A stretch of 64,000 nt of DNA. Source: Chaetoderma sp. LZ-2023a (taxonomy: Eukaryota > Mollusca > Caudofoveata > Chaetodermatida > Chaetodermatidae). The notes under the pieces were generated by a model that was given only the letters and a program-made list of their open reading frames with translations, did not search any database and was not told where the DNA came from. Where the stretch lies: the NCBI GenBank assembly GCA_034401795.1, contig CM067367.1, positions 84,466,314 through 84,530,313 of the forward strand. Direction: 5' to 3'. Positions 50,548 to 60,745 of the stretch are shown in pieces; position 1 is the first letter of the stretch; the number at the start of each line of letters is the position of its first letter. The translations under genes and the position numbers were made by a program.

Positions 50548-51300
50548 TGTGTACTGTTTGAGTTGGCACCCACTATCGGTTGACACCCTGGGCCACTTCT
50601 CACCACCATTGACTACAGCGAATATCAACTCATTCTATCCCCAGCCACTTGGCAATAAAAAGCCATGTTCCTAGTTATGGTTTGACAAGCAATATTAAAA
50701 TACTGTACCTTTCAAACATTCTCCAATAACTTTACAAATATTGTGTCAATACAAATATAAGATGAGTTATAGAGAAATGAGGGAAATTAAATAACATACA
50801 TTTTCTGAATGTCAGTGAAATAATTGTCGAGCCATGATCGACATGGCGATCCAAATGGTGTGCGGCGTGCAGATAGATGTTAAAGATTTTCAATGGACAT
50901 TTAATTCAAGGTCTTATCCAATGTCAATCAAAATTTACAGGTTTGCTCTATGCTATCATTGCATCCAGACTCCATTATAATGAAAATCATTTTCAAATTG
51001 TTTCCATATTTTATGTGGTTTGGACTTTGTTTATTTCTGCGTGATTTGTCTCCTTTTCAAGAAGACAATAACAGCCTCCAGTCAAATTCATTTAAAAAAT
51101 TCAACATAATAAATTTTATATCATACAGAATATACCTTTTCAGGGATTTGTCATTGAAGGATTAATAAAATTTTCTCAAAGAATTGTATTGATGTTCAAA
51201 CTTCTTCATACAGCTTCAGATAGACCTCTGTGAGTGTCTTAACATATCAGCATCTCCTCAGAGTACATGTATGTTTTGAAAGGATTGACTTACTAGCCAG
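50548..51300. other. Intron DNA without recognised feature
   Basis: AT-rich, with a decayed family C/B fragment at about 51,060-51,170 (cagtcaaattcatttaaaaa…cagggatttgtcattgaagg). No exon or ORF. Confidence 0.45.
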
Positions 51301-51600
51301 AATGGAACTTTCCATTTTCAGCTACCCCCCCCCCCCCCAATCTCTAGCTAAGCTCCACCCACACTTAACCGTGTTGGGATTGATCGATCCCCGAATGCCC
51401 TAACTATCAATTTCCTGAAAACTATACAGCACCCAGTCAAATTAGTATCAAAATATTCAACATAATATTTATTAAATAGTAAATACATACAATTCGTACA
51501 ACAATGCATGGTATGTCTTCAAATATGCGTGGGTGACATACTACGTTATGTAGTTGATTATGACGTCATATGATGGGTGGATACTTTGGAAAGGTGAATT
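51301..51600 (+). mobile_element. Family D MITE, copy 2
   Basis: AATGGAACTTTCCA … TGGAAAGGTGAATT with a C-run at 51,327-51,338. The left half of the B core is deleted; only the right arm (cagtcaaattagtatcaaaa) remains. Confidence 0.75.
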
Positions 51601-51807
51601 CCCTTCTAGTTATCCTCATGTATTGGACATTGATGGAGGATATATGTGAAGCAGTCACATAGCACCTGAGCTCCACATTGACACATATTAGATTCACCTG
51701 AAATTTATGATAAACATTATACAGTACAGCTCCTAAATAAGTTAACATGTTCCCACCACAAAAACAGAAAACATGTTGGTTCTAGTATGATTTTGAGCAC
51801 AATGTAA

Positions 51808-51890
51808 GAAATGTTCTGTTACATCTTTTGAAGCATAATTAGCTTGGAAGGTTTTCCAATTCAATTATGTTTCAAAATATTCAGCAGTAC
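51808..51890. repeat. Family B palindrome
   Basis: aatgttctgttacatctttt…ttatgtttcaaaatattcag around a short gaaggttttcc centre. Confidence 0.55.
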
Positions 51891-51899
51891 GTATTATTA

Positions 51900-52450
51900 G
51901 CCAGGGCTATAGTAATCACCACGTCCATCCGTCCATCTGTCCATCCACAATATCTCGTAAACAGCATACAGAACTGCTTCAGATATTTTAACGAAACTTG
52001 GTGTATGCTATGATACGCAGATGTGTCTTTTGCAAAATCACCTTTATAGGTCCAGGATTTTTGGTGAAAATGGGTATTTTTAATGCAAAAACTCATGATT
52101 TTTGTCAATTTCCTCGTAAACACCATATCATACATGTACATGTACAGAATCGCTTAAAATAATTTAATAAAACTTGGCAGGTATAATGGGTAGGTGTGCC
52201 TTTTGGAGAGTTTGCCTTTATAGGTCTAAGATTTTGGTTGAAAATGGGCTTGTTAATGCAAAAACTCACAATTCAAATACTTTTTGTCAATTTTATCGTA
52301 AACACCATATCATACAGAATCGCTTAGAATAATTTAATGAAACTGGGTATATGCCTCAGTTATGATGCGTAGATGAGTCTTTTGAATGATTCACCTTTAT
52401 AGGTCCAAGATTTTAGTTGAAAATGGGCTTTTTGATTTAGTTTTGGAAAC
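51900..52450 (+). mobile_element. Pearl-like fragment with three ~180-bp core units
   Basis: 'ccagggctatagtaatcacc' and a GTCCATCC run precede three units containing 'tcgtaaacaccatatcatac', 'cagaatcgct' and 'cctttataggtccaagattt'. No clear 3' end; exon 2 follows about 60 bp later. Confidence 0.6.
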
Positions 52451-52507
52451 ATGTTAAATTATTTCTGAGCTGTAATGTATCTGTATGCTTTCTTTATATT
52501 GTCTCAG

Positions 52508-52562
52508 TTACTCATCATCCTGGTGTACTGAGCACTTTGTCCATGTTAAAGCAATGAGAAAG
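52508..52562 (+). CDS. DHX38: DHX38/PRP16-like helicase, exon 2 in window
   Basis: A 55-bp exon between 'atattgtctcag' and 'gtaagc'. Joined to the CA left by the previous exon it reads H-Y-S-S-S-W-C-T-E-H-F-V-H-V-K-A-M-R-K, matching the W-C-x-x-H-F-x-H-x-K-A-M-R-K of PRP16-type proteins, and ends in phase 0. It is too short to appear as an ORF; phase agreement with both neighbours is the main evidence. Confidence 0.9.
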
Positions 52563-52756
52563 GTAAGCAATAATCTACCATAGTCACACACCGGTTTCCC
52601 CATGAATAAAATATGTAACCTGCTGAGGCGCTACACCACCCATTAGCCGCATCACCTCCTAGTCATATTAGTTTCAAACTATTCAACAGAATGTTTATTA
52701 AGTTATAACTTCTCCAAAGACATAAAATTCATACAGAGGCAGGCTTTTCAAATTTT

Positions 52757-53344
52757 GTCTCACCTGCGAAGCAGAAAGCGAGACATAGGTATCACTTTTC
52801 TGACGGCGGCGGCGTCAACGTTAAGGTTCTGCGTTTAGCAAAACTTATCAACTTATATTTCAGGATTGGTTACGCCTATTGCAACTAAACTTGGATACAT
52901 TGTTACCTATAATCTTGGGGAGCAGCATGATAATGTTGGGTTCACAAGGTCAAAGGTCAAGGTCACTGATAAAAAACCGATTTCAACATTAAGTTTTTGC
53001 GTTTAGCAAAACTGCTCAGCTTATATTTCAGGATTGGTTAAGCCTATTGCAATTGAACTTGGATACATGGTTACCTATAATGTTAGGAAGCTACATGATG
53101 ATATCGGGGTCATAAGGTCAAAGGTCACTGTAACTTTGATACAGAACTCTGCTTTTTCAACATTAAGTTTTCCGTTTAGCAAATCATTTACATTTATATT
53201 TCAGGATTGGTTAATCCTATTAGAACTAAGCTTGGATAGATGTCATGAAGCAGTATGATAACATTGAGGTCACAAGATCAAAGGGTAAAGTCACTGTAAC
53301 AAACAGGAGACAGGCGAGACATTTAATTCCATGGAATTCTTGTT
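52757..53344 (+). mobile_element. Pearl/HINE-like element with three ~165-bp units, complete
   Basis: 5' hairpin GTCTCACCTGCgaaGCAGaaaGCGAGAC, a GGCGGC run, then three units (starts near 52,831, 52,988, 53,160: 'ttaagttttgcgtttagc', 'atatttcaggattggtta', 'ggtcaaaggtcactg'). 3' end ACAGGCGAGAC, then the palindrome AATTCCATGGAATT and 'cttgtt'. A partial relative lies at about 55,600-55,815. Confidence 0.8.
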
Positions 53345-53389
53345 ATTATAATGTCAGAAACTTTGTGACAGATCACATCCCTTCATTAT

Positions 53390-53715
53390 ATAGGAAACCT
53401 GTTGGGCTATATAGTCAACAATGATTTCCAGGCAAATTAGTTTCAAAATATTCAACACAAAGTTCCTTCATAATGAATCTGCCATTTATGTGAAAATCTT
53501 TAATGGGCAAGTCGGCCGAAACTGGTCTCTGCAGTGGTCTTGAGAAAGGTCCAATTTGCAAGGTAAGAGAAGCCAATTTTTAAATTTTACAACTGGAATG
53601 ACTTCGAGCCTGTCATTCCAGTGGTAAATTTTTTTAAATAATCTTCTTTTGACCAGCAAATGGACATTCATTACAGAAAATATTTATTTTCTTAGCAAAT
53701 CTTGACCATTAAAGT
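53390..53715. mobile_element. Family B fragment followed by a family A foldback MITE
   Basis: 53,393-53,462 has the B right arm (ggcaaattagtttcaaaata). 53,498-53,715 is a family A copy with centre aactggaatgacttcgagcc-tgtcattccagtggta, shortened by a few bases at the dyad. Confidence 0.6.
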
Positions 53716-53743
53716 GTTGAATGGCAGATATTCCTGGTAACTT

Positions 53744-54110
53744 ACCCCCCCCCCCCCCCCCCCACCCTGTAAGGGGAAGAGCAGATTGCATTCAGGTTTT
53801 TATGTCTGTCTATTTCTATGCGTGCGTGAGTGGCTGGTGCATGTGTGTGTCTGTGTCTATGTGTGCGTGCAGTCATGCATGTGTAGCAAGGCTATTTTCC
53901 ACCTATCTCGAAACACACGGATTTATGCAATTCAATGAAAAATATAATTAACCACTTTCATTCTGTATACGTGCTGACAGTATTTTACTCTGACAAATTC
54001 AGAAAATCCTGATGACTATTTTGAAAACAATCAAAGCGAAAGTTGTTTCTCCTTGAGGCAGCAACAACTTTCAGTCAAACTATTTCTAAAATAATATGCA
54101 GGTTTCTTAT
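53744..54110. other. Poly-C tract and family B palindrome in the intron
   Basis: About 18 C in a row at 53,744-53,762. A family B palindrome at about 54,012-54,100 (ctattttgaaaacaatcaaa…gcagcaacaactttcagtca). No exon. Confidence 0.6.
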
Positions 54111-54482
54111 GCCAGTCTTGAAAGCATGTTTATGGGAATTCAGAATGAAAATGGTTAACGGATTATAAACATGCATTTTCATAAGTACATGTATGTTATT
54201 ATATAATTATAAAGGTTCAGCACATACATGTCTTGTAATACTGTGGTTTATTATATCCACACTGCAGGCTGGGTCACTTTAATTGTCCTGGCTATTAATT
54301 GGGCTATTGTCCTCTATCCACTATACTCCTAGAATCGTCACGCTTGCTTTCATATGATTCAGTTGGTCACAATTATGAGCATTCTAAATTAGGCTGGTTA
54401 AATCAATAATATATAATTTCACACAGAATTTCCTATACCTGGCCTAATAGCACCATGACACATGCATGCATACATGTGTGTA

Positions 54483-54483
54483 T

Positions 54484-54532
<49 letters not shown>

Positions 54533-54562
54533 TGCGTGCGTGCGTGCGTGCGTGTGCGCGCA
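54483..54562 (+). repeat. (GT)n then (GCGT)n compound microsatellite
   Basis: About 22 GT units followed by GCGT/GCGC units. The Val/Cys-rich frame across it is spurious. Confidence 0.97.
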
Positions 54563-54875
54563 TCCAGAGCTGTAACCAAAAAAATACTATCTGATTTGGT
54601 TCAAATCTTAGCACACATCAAAGTGGATTTACAGATGGTGGCCATGATACATATCAAATAAGTTGGATCCTGATTGGGTCAAATTCTGGATCAATAGAAA
54701 ACTGGTCTGATTTTGCTCAGATTTTAACGCAAGAAAGGGTGTGACTGTGTACTAGGTTTCCACAACTGGTTGTCATCTGAGAAGGACAAAATCCAAAAAA
54801 TTATACAAAATGGCAAAAATCGTATGGCAAGTGTCGTCAATGTCTCATTACTTTTATTTGTGGTGTTTTCGAAAG

Positions 54876-55010
54876 GTTCGTGAGGTGAGAGAGCAACTTA
54901 AGGAGATCATGGACCAACAGAAGTTCAGCCTTCTCTCCAGCGGCAATGATTGGGATATTGTACGGAAGTGTGTTTGTTCGTCTTACTTTCACCAAGCTGG
55001 GAGACTAAAG
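54876..55010 (+). CDS. DHX38: DHX38/PRP16-like helicase, exon 3 in window
   Basis: 135 bp (45 codons, phase 0 to 0) between '…tggtgttttcgaaag' and 'gtatgg'. Reads [34 protein letters not shown], part of the C-terminal helicase-associated region. It continues exactly from A-M-R-K of the previous exon. Confidence 0.95.
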
Positions 55011-55064
55011 GTATGGAATTATTGCTGCTTGGAGACGCTGTTTGAGACTGAAAATCTCAAATTA

Positions 55065-55280
55065 TTTTAACCGTTTAATTAATGACTAAATTTGGTCAAG
55101 AAAATCAAAATAATTGCTTGTTGAATATCAATTTACAGGCATCAATTATCGAGCCAGTCATCCCTGTGATAAGTATTCAAAAATATTGTTCTCTTGGCGT
55201 GTAAATGTACATTCCTCGAGACCATTGCATAGGCCACCTTTGGCCATCCTCACCATGAAAGGCTTAAATCTCACTGATTT
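55065..55280. mobile_element. Family A MITE, mainly right half
   Basis: Left part diverged (ccgtttaattaatgac); from 'caattatcgagccagtcatc' the right arm follows (ctcttggcgtgtaaatgtac…ggccacctttggccatcc). Confidence 0.55.
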
Positions 55281-55349
55281 AGATTTTTATCCTAAATACT
55301 GAATAATTGGAAGGCAGATGAAGGGGCATATTTGTCACTTGACACTCAC

Positions 55350-55412
55350 CAGAGAGAGAGGGCGAGAGCGAGAGAGAGAGAGGGGGGGTGGGGGTGGGGG
55401 GTTTGGGTGTTG
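55350..55412 (+). repeat. GA-rich tract followed by G-rich tract
   Basis: (GA)n-like stretch then GGGGGGGTGGGGGTGGGGGG, with quadruplex potential on the + strand, 340 bp after exon 3. Confidence 0.8.
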
Positions 55413-55599
55413 GTGGAGTTACGGGAGGGACACAAGCATTAAAGGAGATCACAAATGAAAATTAGATTTCAACAAAAGCACCACAATTTTTATCATATTT
55501 AATGAATTAACTAGAATTTGACAAATTTTCACAAATTCTATCACTTTTAAAATTTTTGTTAAATTCATACAATTGAGACCCCATAAAATTAATGTGACG

Positions 55600-55820
55600 C
55601 TGCTATTTGACCTCTGCTTTTCCACGTTAAGTTTTTGCATTTAACAAATTATTTACATATATATTTCAGGATTGGTTAGCCTTAAATATTGGAACTAAGC
55701 GTTGATATATGGTTACCTATGTTGTTAGCATGATGACATCGAGGTCACAAGATCAATGGTACTCTGACAGAGAGGAGACAGGCGGTACATTTAATTGATC
55801 GCTGTCCGGAATTGTTGTTG
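55600..55820 (+). mobile_element. Pearl-like element, 3' remnant
   Basis: One core unit like those at 52.8-53.3 kb ('gttaagtttttgcatttaac', 'atatttcaggattggtta'), then 'ggagacaggcggtacattta' and 'gaattgttgtt'. Confidence 0.6.
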
Positions 55821-56009
55821 TCAAAATATTTGTGGTGACAAACAAGCATGGGCTCAAATTCACCTGCATAATCCCTCAGTACTAGCCTCGCCGGGAGAGT
55901 GACCAGTATATTCTGTTAGCTCTGGTTGTTACATTTTGACCATAGATATCTCTAGGTCGCTCATCCCCCATACCTTCACTACGGGAGGAGTTGTAATGAC
56001 CGCCAGTGG

Positions 56010-56410
56010 AGGAATGCAGTTTTAGATATGCCACACCAATCTCTAGCTAAGCTCTACCCTCACTATACCTCTGTTTGGACCGATCAACCTCTAAATTCCA
56101 TGACTATATATTTCCAGAAAAGTATATATAGTAAGCTGTTGAACATTTTGAAACTAGTTTGACTGGGTGATGTTGCTGCCTATGGCAGCAACATCACCCA
56201 GTCAAACTTGTTTAAAAATATTCAACAGCATGTTTATTCAATAGTAAAGATATACAATTCATACAACAATGCTTAGTCTGTCATCTATTAAGCATTCGTG
56301 ACGAACTTAGCTACATCATTCATTACATCATTGATTATGACATCATCCTACATGTCACACAGTTGATAATGATGCCATTTGATTGATGGATAGACTGGAA
56401 TCCTCCATTC
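56010..56410 (+). mobile_element. Family D MITE, copy 3, with a very clean family B palindrome
   Basis: The B palindrome at 56,140-56,229 has an almost perfect centre (ctgggtgatgttgctgccta / tggcagcaacatcacccag). D-type flanks on both sides (ctctagctaagctctaccct; cattgattatgacatcat). The terminal 14-mers are eroded. Confidence 0.7.
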
Positions 56411-56517
56411 CCGGCTGGGCTCCAAAGTGGAGTTTATGTAGCAGTCTAATTTCAACCTCCGACAATAGCGGATACTGTCTGTATATATGTTTACATAATG
56501 TGACTATTTTGTTGCAG

Positions 56518-56643
56518 GGTTTGGGAGAGTATGTGAATCTCCGCACCGGAATGCCATGTCATCTGCATCCAACTAGTGCCCTGTTTGGAATGGGTTATAA
56601 TCCAGATTATATTGTATACCATGAACTCATCATGACATCTAAG
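56518..56643 (+). CDS. DHX38: DHX38/PRP16-like helicase, exon 4 in window
   Basis: 126 bp (42 codons, phase 0 to 0) between 'ttttgttgcag' and 'gtgggt'. Reads [39 protein letters not shown]: the OB-fold (DUF1605-type) region near the C-terminus of DEAH-box splicing helicases. The expected next exon (about 60 or more residues remain in the family) was not found before 64,000. Confidence 0.96.
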
Positions 56644-56679
56644 GTGGGTATCAGTAGCACATTTAGTGAAAGCTAGTTA

Positions 56680-56905
56680 AACGTTCATAGGTTAAGCCAG
56701 CCAAGACTGGCCTCTGTTATGCTCTTGTGGAATGTCCATTCACAGGCCAAGAGAATACAATTTTTAAAGATTTACCACTAAAATGACTGGCTCGATAACT
56801 AAGCCAGTCATTCCAGTGATAAATTTTCCAAAATTCTATTCTCTTGGCCTATAAATGGACATTCAGTAGGCAGATATTTAACTTTTCTTGACAAAATTAA
56901 TAAAC
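56680..56905. mobile_element. Family A foldback MITE
   Basis: Long arms around ccactaaaatgactggctcg-ataact-aagccagtcattccagtg. The arms 'aggccaagagaatacaattt' / 'attctattctcttggcct' are well preserved. It begins about 40 bp after exon 4. Confidence 0.75.
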
Positions 56906-56919
56906 ATGCTGTATCAAAC

Positions 56920-57517
56920 ATCTGACAATATTCCAAAATTGTACAGCCTACCAAAGATCCACAAGAAGGATTTCCTTTGAGACTGATAGTAGCCAGCATT
57001 GGCTCAGTGTTGTACAATTCTTCAAAATTTCTAGCTAAAGCCGTAGGCCCATTGGTAGAACACTCAGAGCACCTGATCAAGAACAGTGACAATCTGCTGG
57101 ACAAAATTTATGAGGTGGAAGTGCCGGCACAACAAAAACTTGTTTCATATGATGTCACAGCCTTGTTCACCAGTAAACCTTCAGAGGTAGCGATTTTCAT
57201 CAATCAAGATAGATTAGAGGCAGACAACACACTCAAAGACAGATGTGAACTCAAGGTACCACAGCTTGTAAAACTTCAAGAATTGTGTCTCAACAGCACA
57301 TATTTACTACAGCACCTCAAGCCCCAAATATGTGGTACCGATACGTGGATGACACACTCGCCATGATACACCAGATGGAGGTGGAGGGATTCGCGGCACA
57401 TCTTGTTTCCATCAACCCACACATCCAACTCACCGCTGAATAAGTTGGTGGGATTCCTTTTCTAGATAAGCGGATCCATTTAAACGATGATGGAAGCACT
57501 AAAGTAACAGTTTATAT

Positions 57518-57555
<38 letters not shown>

Positions 57556-58262
57556 ACACCACACCACACCACACCACACCACACCACACCACACACACAC
57601 TGACCAGTACCTGAATTTCAACTCCAACCATCACCTCAACCACAAAATGTCAGTCATCCGCTCACTCACCCAGCGGGCAAACACCATCATCAGCAATGAA
57701 GAAGACAAATCTAAACAACTGGAACATGTCAAATCTACCCTGATTGGATGTTAAATATCCCAAAGAAGAGAACCACTATTAGACCAGAGGAGGCCAGCAA
57801 GGAGAAACGCATCATAGCAGACATCCCATACACCAGAGGATTGTCTGAGTGCCTCCAAAGAGCATTCAAATCACACAGAGTTGACATGTACCATACCTGT
57901 GAACGCCATATGATTGCAACTGATGCATGTCAAAGATAAGACTCAAAAAGAAAATATGTGTTGAGTGGTCTGTTAGATCATATGTGACAGCTGTGACGAC
58001 ACCTATGTTGATGAGACCGGTAGAGCATTTGAGGTGAAGGTTAAAGATCACTAGACCAGAGCCTCATCTGCAATATACGAACACTGCAGTGAACACTCAC
58101 ATCAAATTAGCATGGATAACATCAAAATACTAACAATAGAAGAGTGCTGGGCCAAACGAAAGGCTCATGAGGCCATACAGATTAAACCGCTTAAACCGAC
58201 CACGAACAGAGACCAGAACTCCAACCGATTTATGACACTTTCGTGATCCCTCGATGTCTCAC
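56920..58262 (+). pseudogene. Penelope-like element, RT and GIY-YIG endonuclease, broken
   Basis: RT region: L-R-L-I-V-A-S-I-G-S-V-L-Y, F-L-A-K-A-V-G-P-L-V, V-S-Y-D-V-T-A-L-F-T (catalytic Asp). Then a gap or frameshift and W-Y-R-Y-V-D-D-T-L-A-M (Y-V-D-D box) at about 57,335. After G-I-P-F-L-D it reads [10 protein letters not shown], a microsatellite, and T-D-Q-Y-L-N-F. The endonuclease near 57,985 reads C-D-S-C-D-D-T-Y-V-D-E-T-G-R-A-F, where the family has Y-I-G-E-T-G-R: the second Gly is Asp. Stops and frameshifts throughout. RT plus GIY-YIG identifies an endonuclease-bearing Penelope-like element. Confidence 0.88.
57514..57602 (+). repeat. (AC)n/(ACACC)n microsatellite inside the Penelope-like RT gene
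   Basis: About 18 AC units, 8 units of CACAC-type pentamer, then AC again. It occupies the position of the conserved P-T-H-T codons. Confidence 0.95.
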
Positions 58263-58479
58263 CCAGTCGCAAAACGAACGAGACCCACCAGAGGTCAGTG
58301 TGGCTGATGAACCTCTGGTAATCTGAGTGAAATATTCCACGTGAGTTAATAAATTAGCTTCGTGTTATTTACAAAAATGCTGGTCTCTATCCCAGGATGA
58401 TTCATCATTAAGAAATATTAGCTACCTCTCTGAGATGTAGAAATTGTTTGAGTGTAGCTTTCGTGACCATCTCGGTCAC
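58263..58479. other. Junction between the two Penelope-like elements
   Basis: Non-coding, with 'tgctggtctctatcccagga' that may be 3' UTR of one of the elements. No terminal repeat or target duplication identified. Confidence 0.4.
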
Positions 58480-59315
58480 ATGGTCTCTGTCACTTCTTCA
58501 GCACTAACTGACGGTCCCTGGCAATGTCACTCTGGTCAGTTCTTGTGGAGTCACGTGACAGCATGGACTGGTAGACTACTTGTATACGGTATCCCTTGTC
58601 TCGGTCTATGGTTGGTTGATGTTTGTAGATTTCTATGGCCTCTAGCATTCCATTTAAATAAGTTGGTCTCGATGTTGATGACTGAGGCACTGGTGGACTG
58701 GGGATGACATGGCCAGTAGATTCTGTATGTTCTTTTACAGCTGAGTTGGAGTTGATTTTAAGATGTTCTTTAAATCTGGTGCTGAGAGGCCTTTTTGTTT
58801 TGCCTATATATGTCCCCTCACATTGGTCACATGCTAATTATGATCTTAAGGTGTTGACAGCCTTGTGGTAAGTTTTGATCTGTAGAGTCTGCCAAGGTGT
58901 TCTGATAGGCCTTGGATGTACAGAAGTCTGAATAGTGGAAGTTTTTCGACATCTGATTGTTTATTACGAGGTGGGTTAGGTGGTTTGCTCATCCATAAAA
59001 TGCAACAGTTGGCTAGGAGAGACTGTTGGATGTGATGATGTTCTTCTTTTTTGTCTGATTTTTCTGTTTATGGAGTCTGCGCGGTGAAATAGAGTTCTGA
59101 CGACTGACCGTTTGTATTCCAAGTGGTGGTTAGAGTGAAAATTTAGATATTGATTTGTGTGTGTAGGTTTTCTGTACACTGGAAATTTGGTAGATCCAGA
59201 ATCACTGACATGTACCAAGACATCTAGGGAGGCAATCTGGCCATCTTCTTCAACTTTGCTGGTGAATAGCTTCGAGTTGATTAAAAATGTATTATGAATC
59301 TGGAGCTAGGTAACA
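58480..59315 (-). pseudogene. Second Penelope-like element, opposite orientation, 5'-truncated
   Basis: On the minus strand from 59,310 downward: E-D-G-Q-I-A-S-L-D-V-L-V-H-V, G-S-T-K-F-P-V-Y-R-K-P-T-H-T-N-Q-Y-L-N-F, H-H-L-E-Y-K-R-S-V-V-R-T-L. After a frameshift comes the GIY-YIG part near 58,830: C-D-Q-C-E-G-T-Y-I-G-K-T-K-R-P-L-S-T-R-F-K-E-H. The tail has E-A-I-E-I-Y-K-H-Q-P-T-I, R-D-K-G-Y-R. The catalytic RT core is absent. It faces the first element tail to tail. Confidence 0.88.
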
Positions 59316-59325
59316 ATATATTTGG

Positions 59326-59565
59326 GCCTATGCTGTTGAATATTTTGAAACTAATTTGACTGGATGATGTTACTGCCATAGGCAGCAACTGCACGTAGTC
59401 AAAATAGTTTCAAAATATTCAACAGCTTACCTGTATAGTTTTCTGGAAGTTGAAATTCAGGGAGCGCAGGGATCGAATGATACAACACAGACAGAGCGTG
59501 GGTGGAGCTTGGCTAGAGATGGGCGTGGCATAGCTAAAACTGGATTCATCCATTTTTTAGGTGTA
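59326..59565 (-). mobile_element. Family D MITE, reversed copy
   Basis: B palindrome 59,332-59,425 followed by the reverse of the D left arm (gggtggagcttggctagaga…tggcatagctaaaactgga). The far half is missing. Confidence 0.7.
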
Positions 59566-59731
59566 TTTTTAACCCTTTGACGATAAACTGCCCTGATATT
59601 AGATCGGTTGCTCATTTCCGCAATGTCTATCTTCAATCAACAGTTTGAATACTGGTAGATGAAATAAATAGTCTGTTCCATTCTTTTTAGTGAAATAAAC
59701 ACCCTGGCTATTGAAAATGTTTACCTTCTCT

Positions 59732-60117
59732 AATGGACCTTTCCATTTTTAGCTATGCCCCGCCCATCACTAGCTAGGCTCCACCCACACCTCGCCGTGT
59801 TGGGATTGATCGATCCCCAAATGCCCTAGCTATCAGTTTCCTGAAAACTATACAGGGAAGCTGTTGAATATTTTGTAACTAATTTGACTGGGCGCTGTTG
59901 CTGCCTATGGCAGCAACAGTGCTCAGTCAAATTAGTTTCAAAAGTAAAAAAGTAAAAGCAAACAATTTGTACAACAACGCATAGACCATCTTCAAATATG
60001 CGTTCGTGACGTAATTATTGACATTATTCATGACATCATTCATTATGATGTCATTCTACACTTCATGTAGATGATTATGACGTCATGTGATGGGTGCATA
60101 TTCTGGAAAGGTGGATT
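59732..60117 (+). mobile_element. Family D MITE, copy 4
   Basis: 386 bp, AATGGACCTTTCCA … TGGAAAGGTGGATT. The B palindrome (59,861-59,943) lacks the end of its right arm. Otherwise very close to the 32.6-kb copy. Confidence 0.85.
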
Positions 60118-60330
60118 ACTTGGTTACCATTTCTGTTGGTCTAATCTAAATGGCATGCAGCATGCACCAAGAATCAAGGAATCCAGTTTGTCAATCAATC
60201 ATATTGCTTATAATCAACCACGTCACATGTAAGCTGATGTCATAATCAATTACATCATGAGTGACACAATTTAGTCCGTCAGAGACGCTTAAATCTCCAT
60301 CAAGTTGGACGAATTGTATATCTTTACTAT

Positions 60331-60570
60331 TTAACCCTTTAATAGTCAAACCGGCCCAAACCGGCCTCTGCTACATTCTTGTGGAATGTCCATTTACAGG
60401 CCAAGAGAATACAATTTTTGAAAATTTACCACTGGAATGACTGGCTCAATAACCGAGCCAGTCATTCCAGTAGTAAATTTTCAAAAATTGTATTCTCTTG
60501 GCCTGTAAATGGACATTCAATAAGAAAATAATTAAATTTTCTTTACCAAATTTGACCAGTAAAGTGTTAA
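60331..60570. mobile_element. Family A foldback MITE, complete and best preserved
   Basis: TTAACCCTTTAATAGTCAAA … TTTGACCAGTAAAGTGTTAA. Arms 'gtggaatgtccatttacagg' plus 'ccaagagaatacaatttttg' pair with the right side almost base for base around accactggaatgactggctc-aataacc-gagccagtcattccagt. Confidence 0.85.
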
Positions 60571-60574
60571 TAAA

Positions 60575-60745
60575 CATGCTGTTGAATAGGCAGCAACAGC
60601 ATAAAGTAAAATTAGTTTCAAAATATTCAACAGCTAATACCTGTATAGCTTTATGGAAATTGAGATTCAGAGAGTACAAACAAAGCATGGGTGGAGCTTA
60701 GCTGGAGACGGGCGGGGCATAGCTAAAACGGGATTCATCCATTAG
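60575..60745 (-). mobile_element. Family D/B fragment, reversed
   Basis: 'ggcagcaacagcataaagta' with right B arm, then 'gggtggagcttagctggaga' and 'gcatagctaaaacgggattc', the reverse of the D left arm. Confidence 0.65.

Noticed and set aside
54455..54661. Val/Cys-rich 68-codon frame
   Set aside because: Translation of the GT/GCGT microsatellite.
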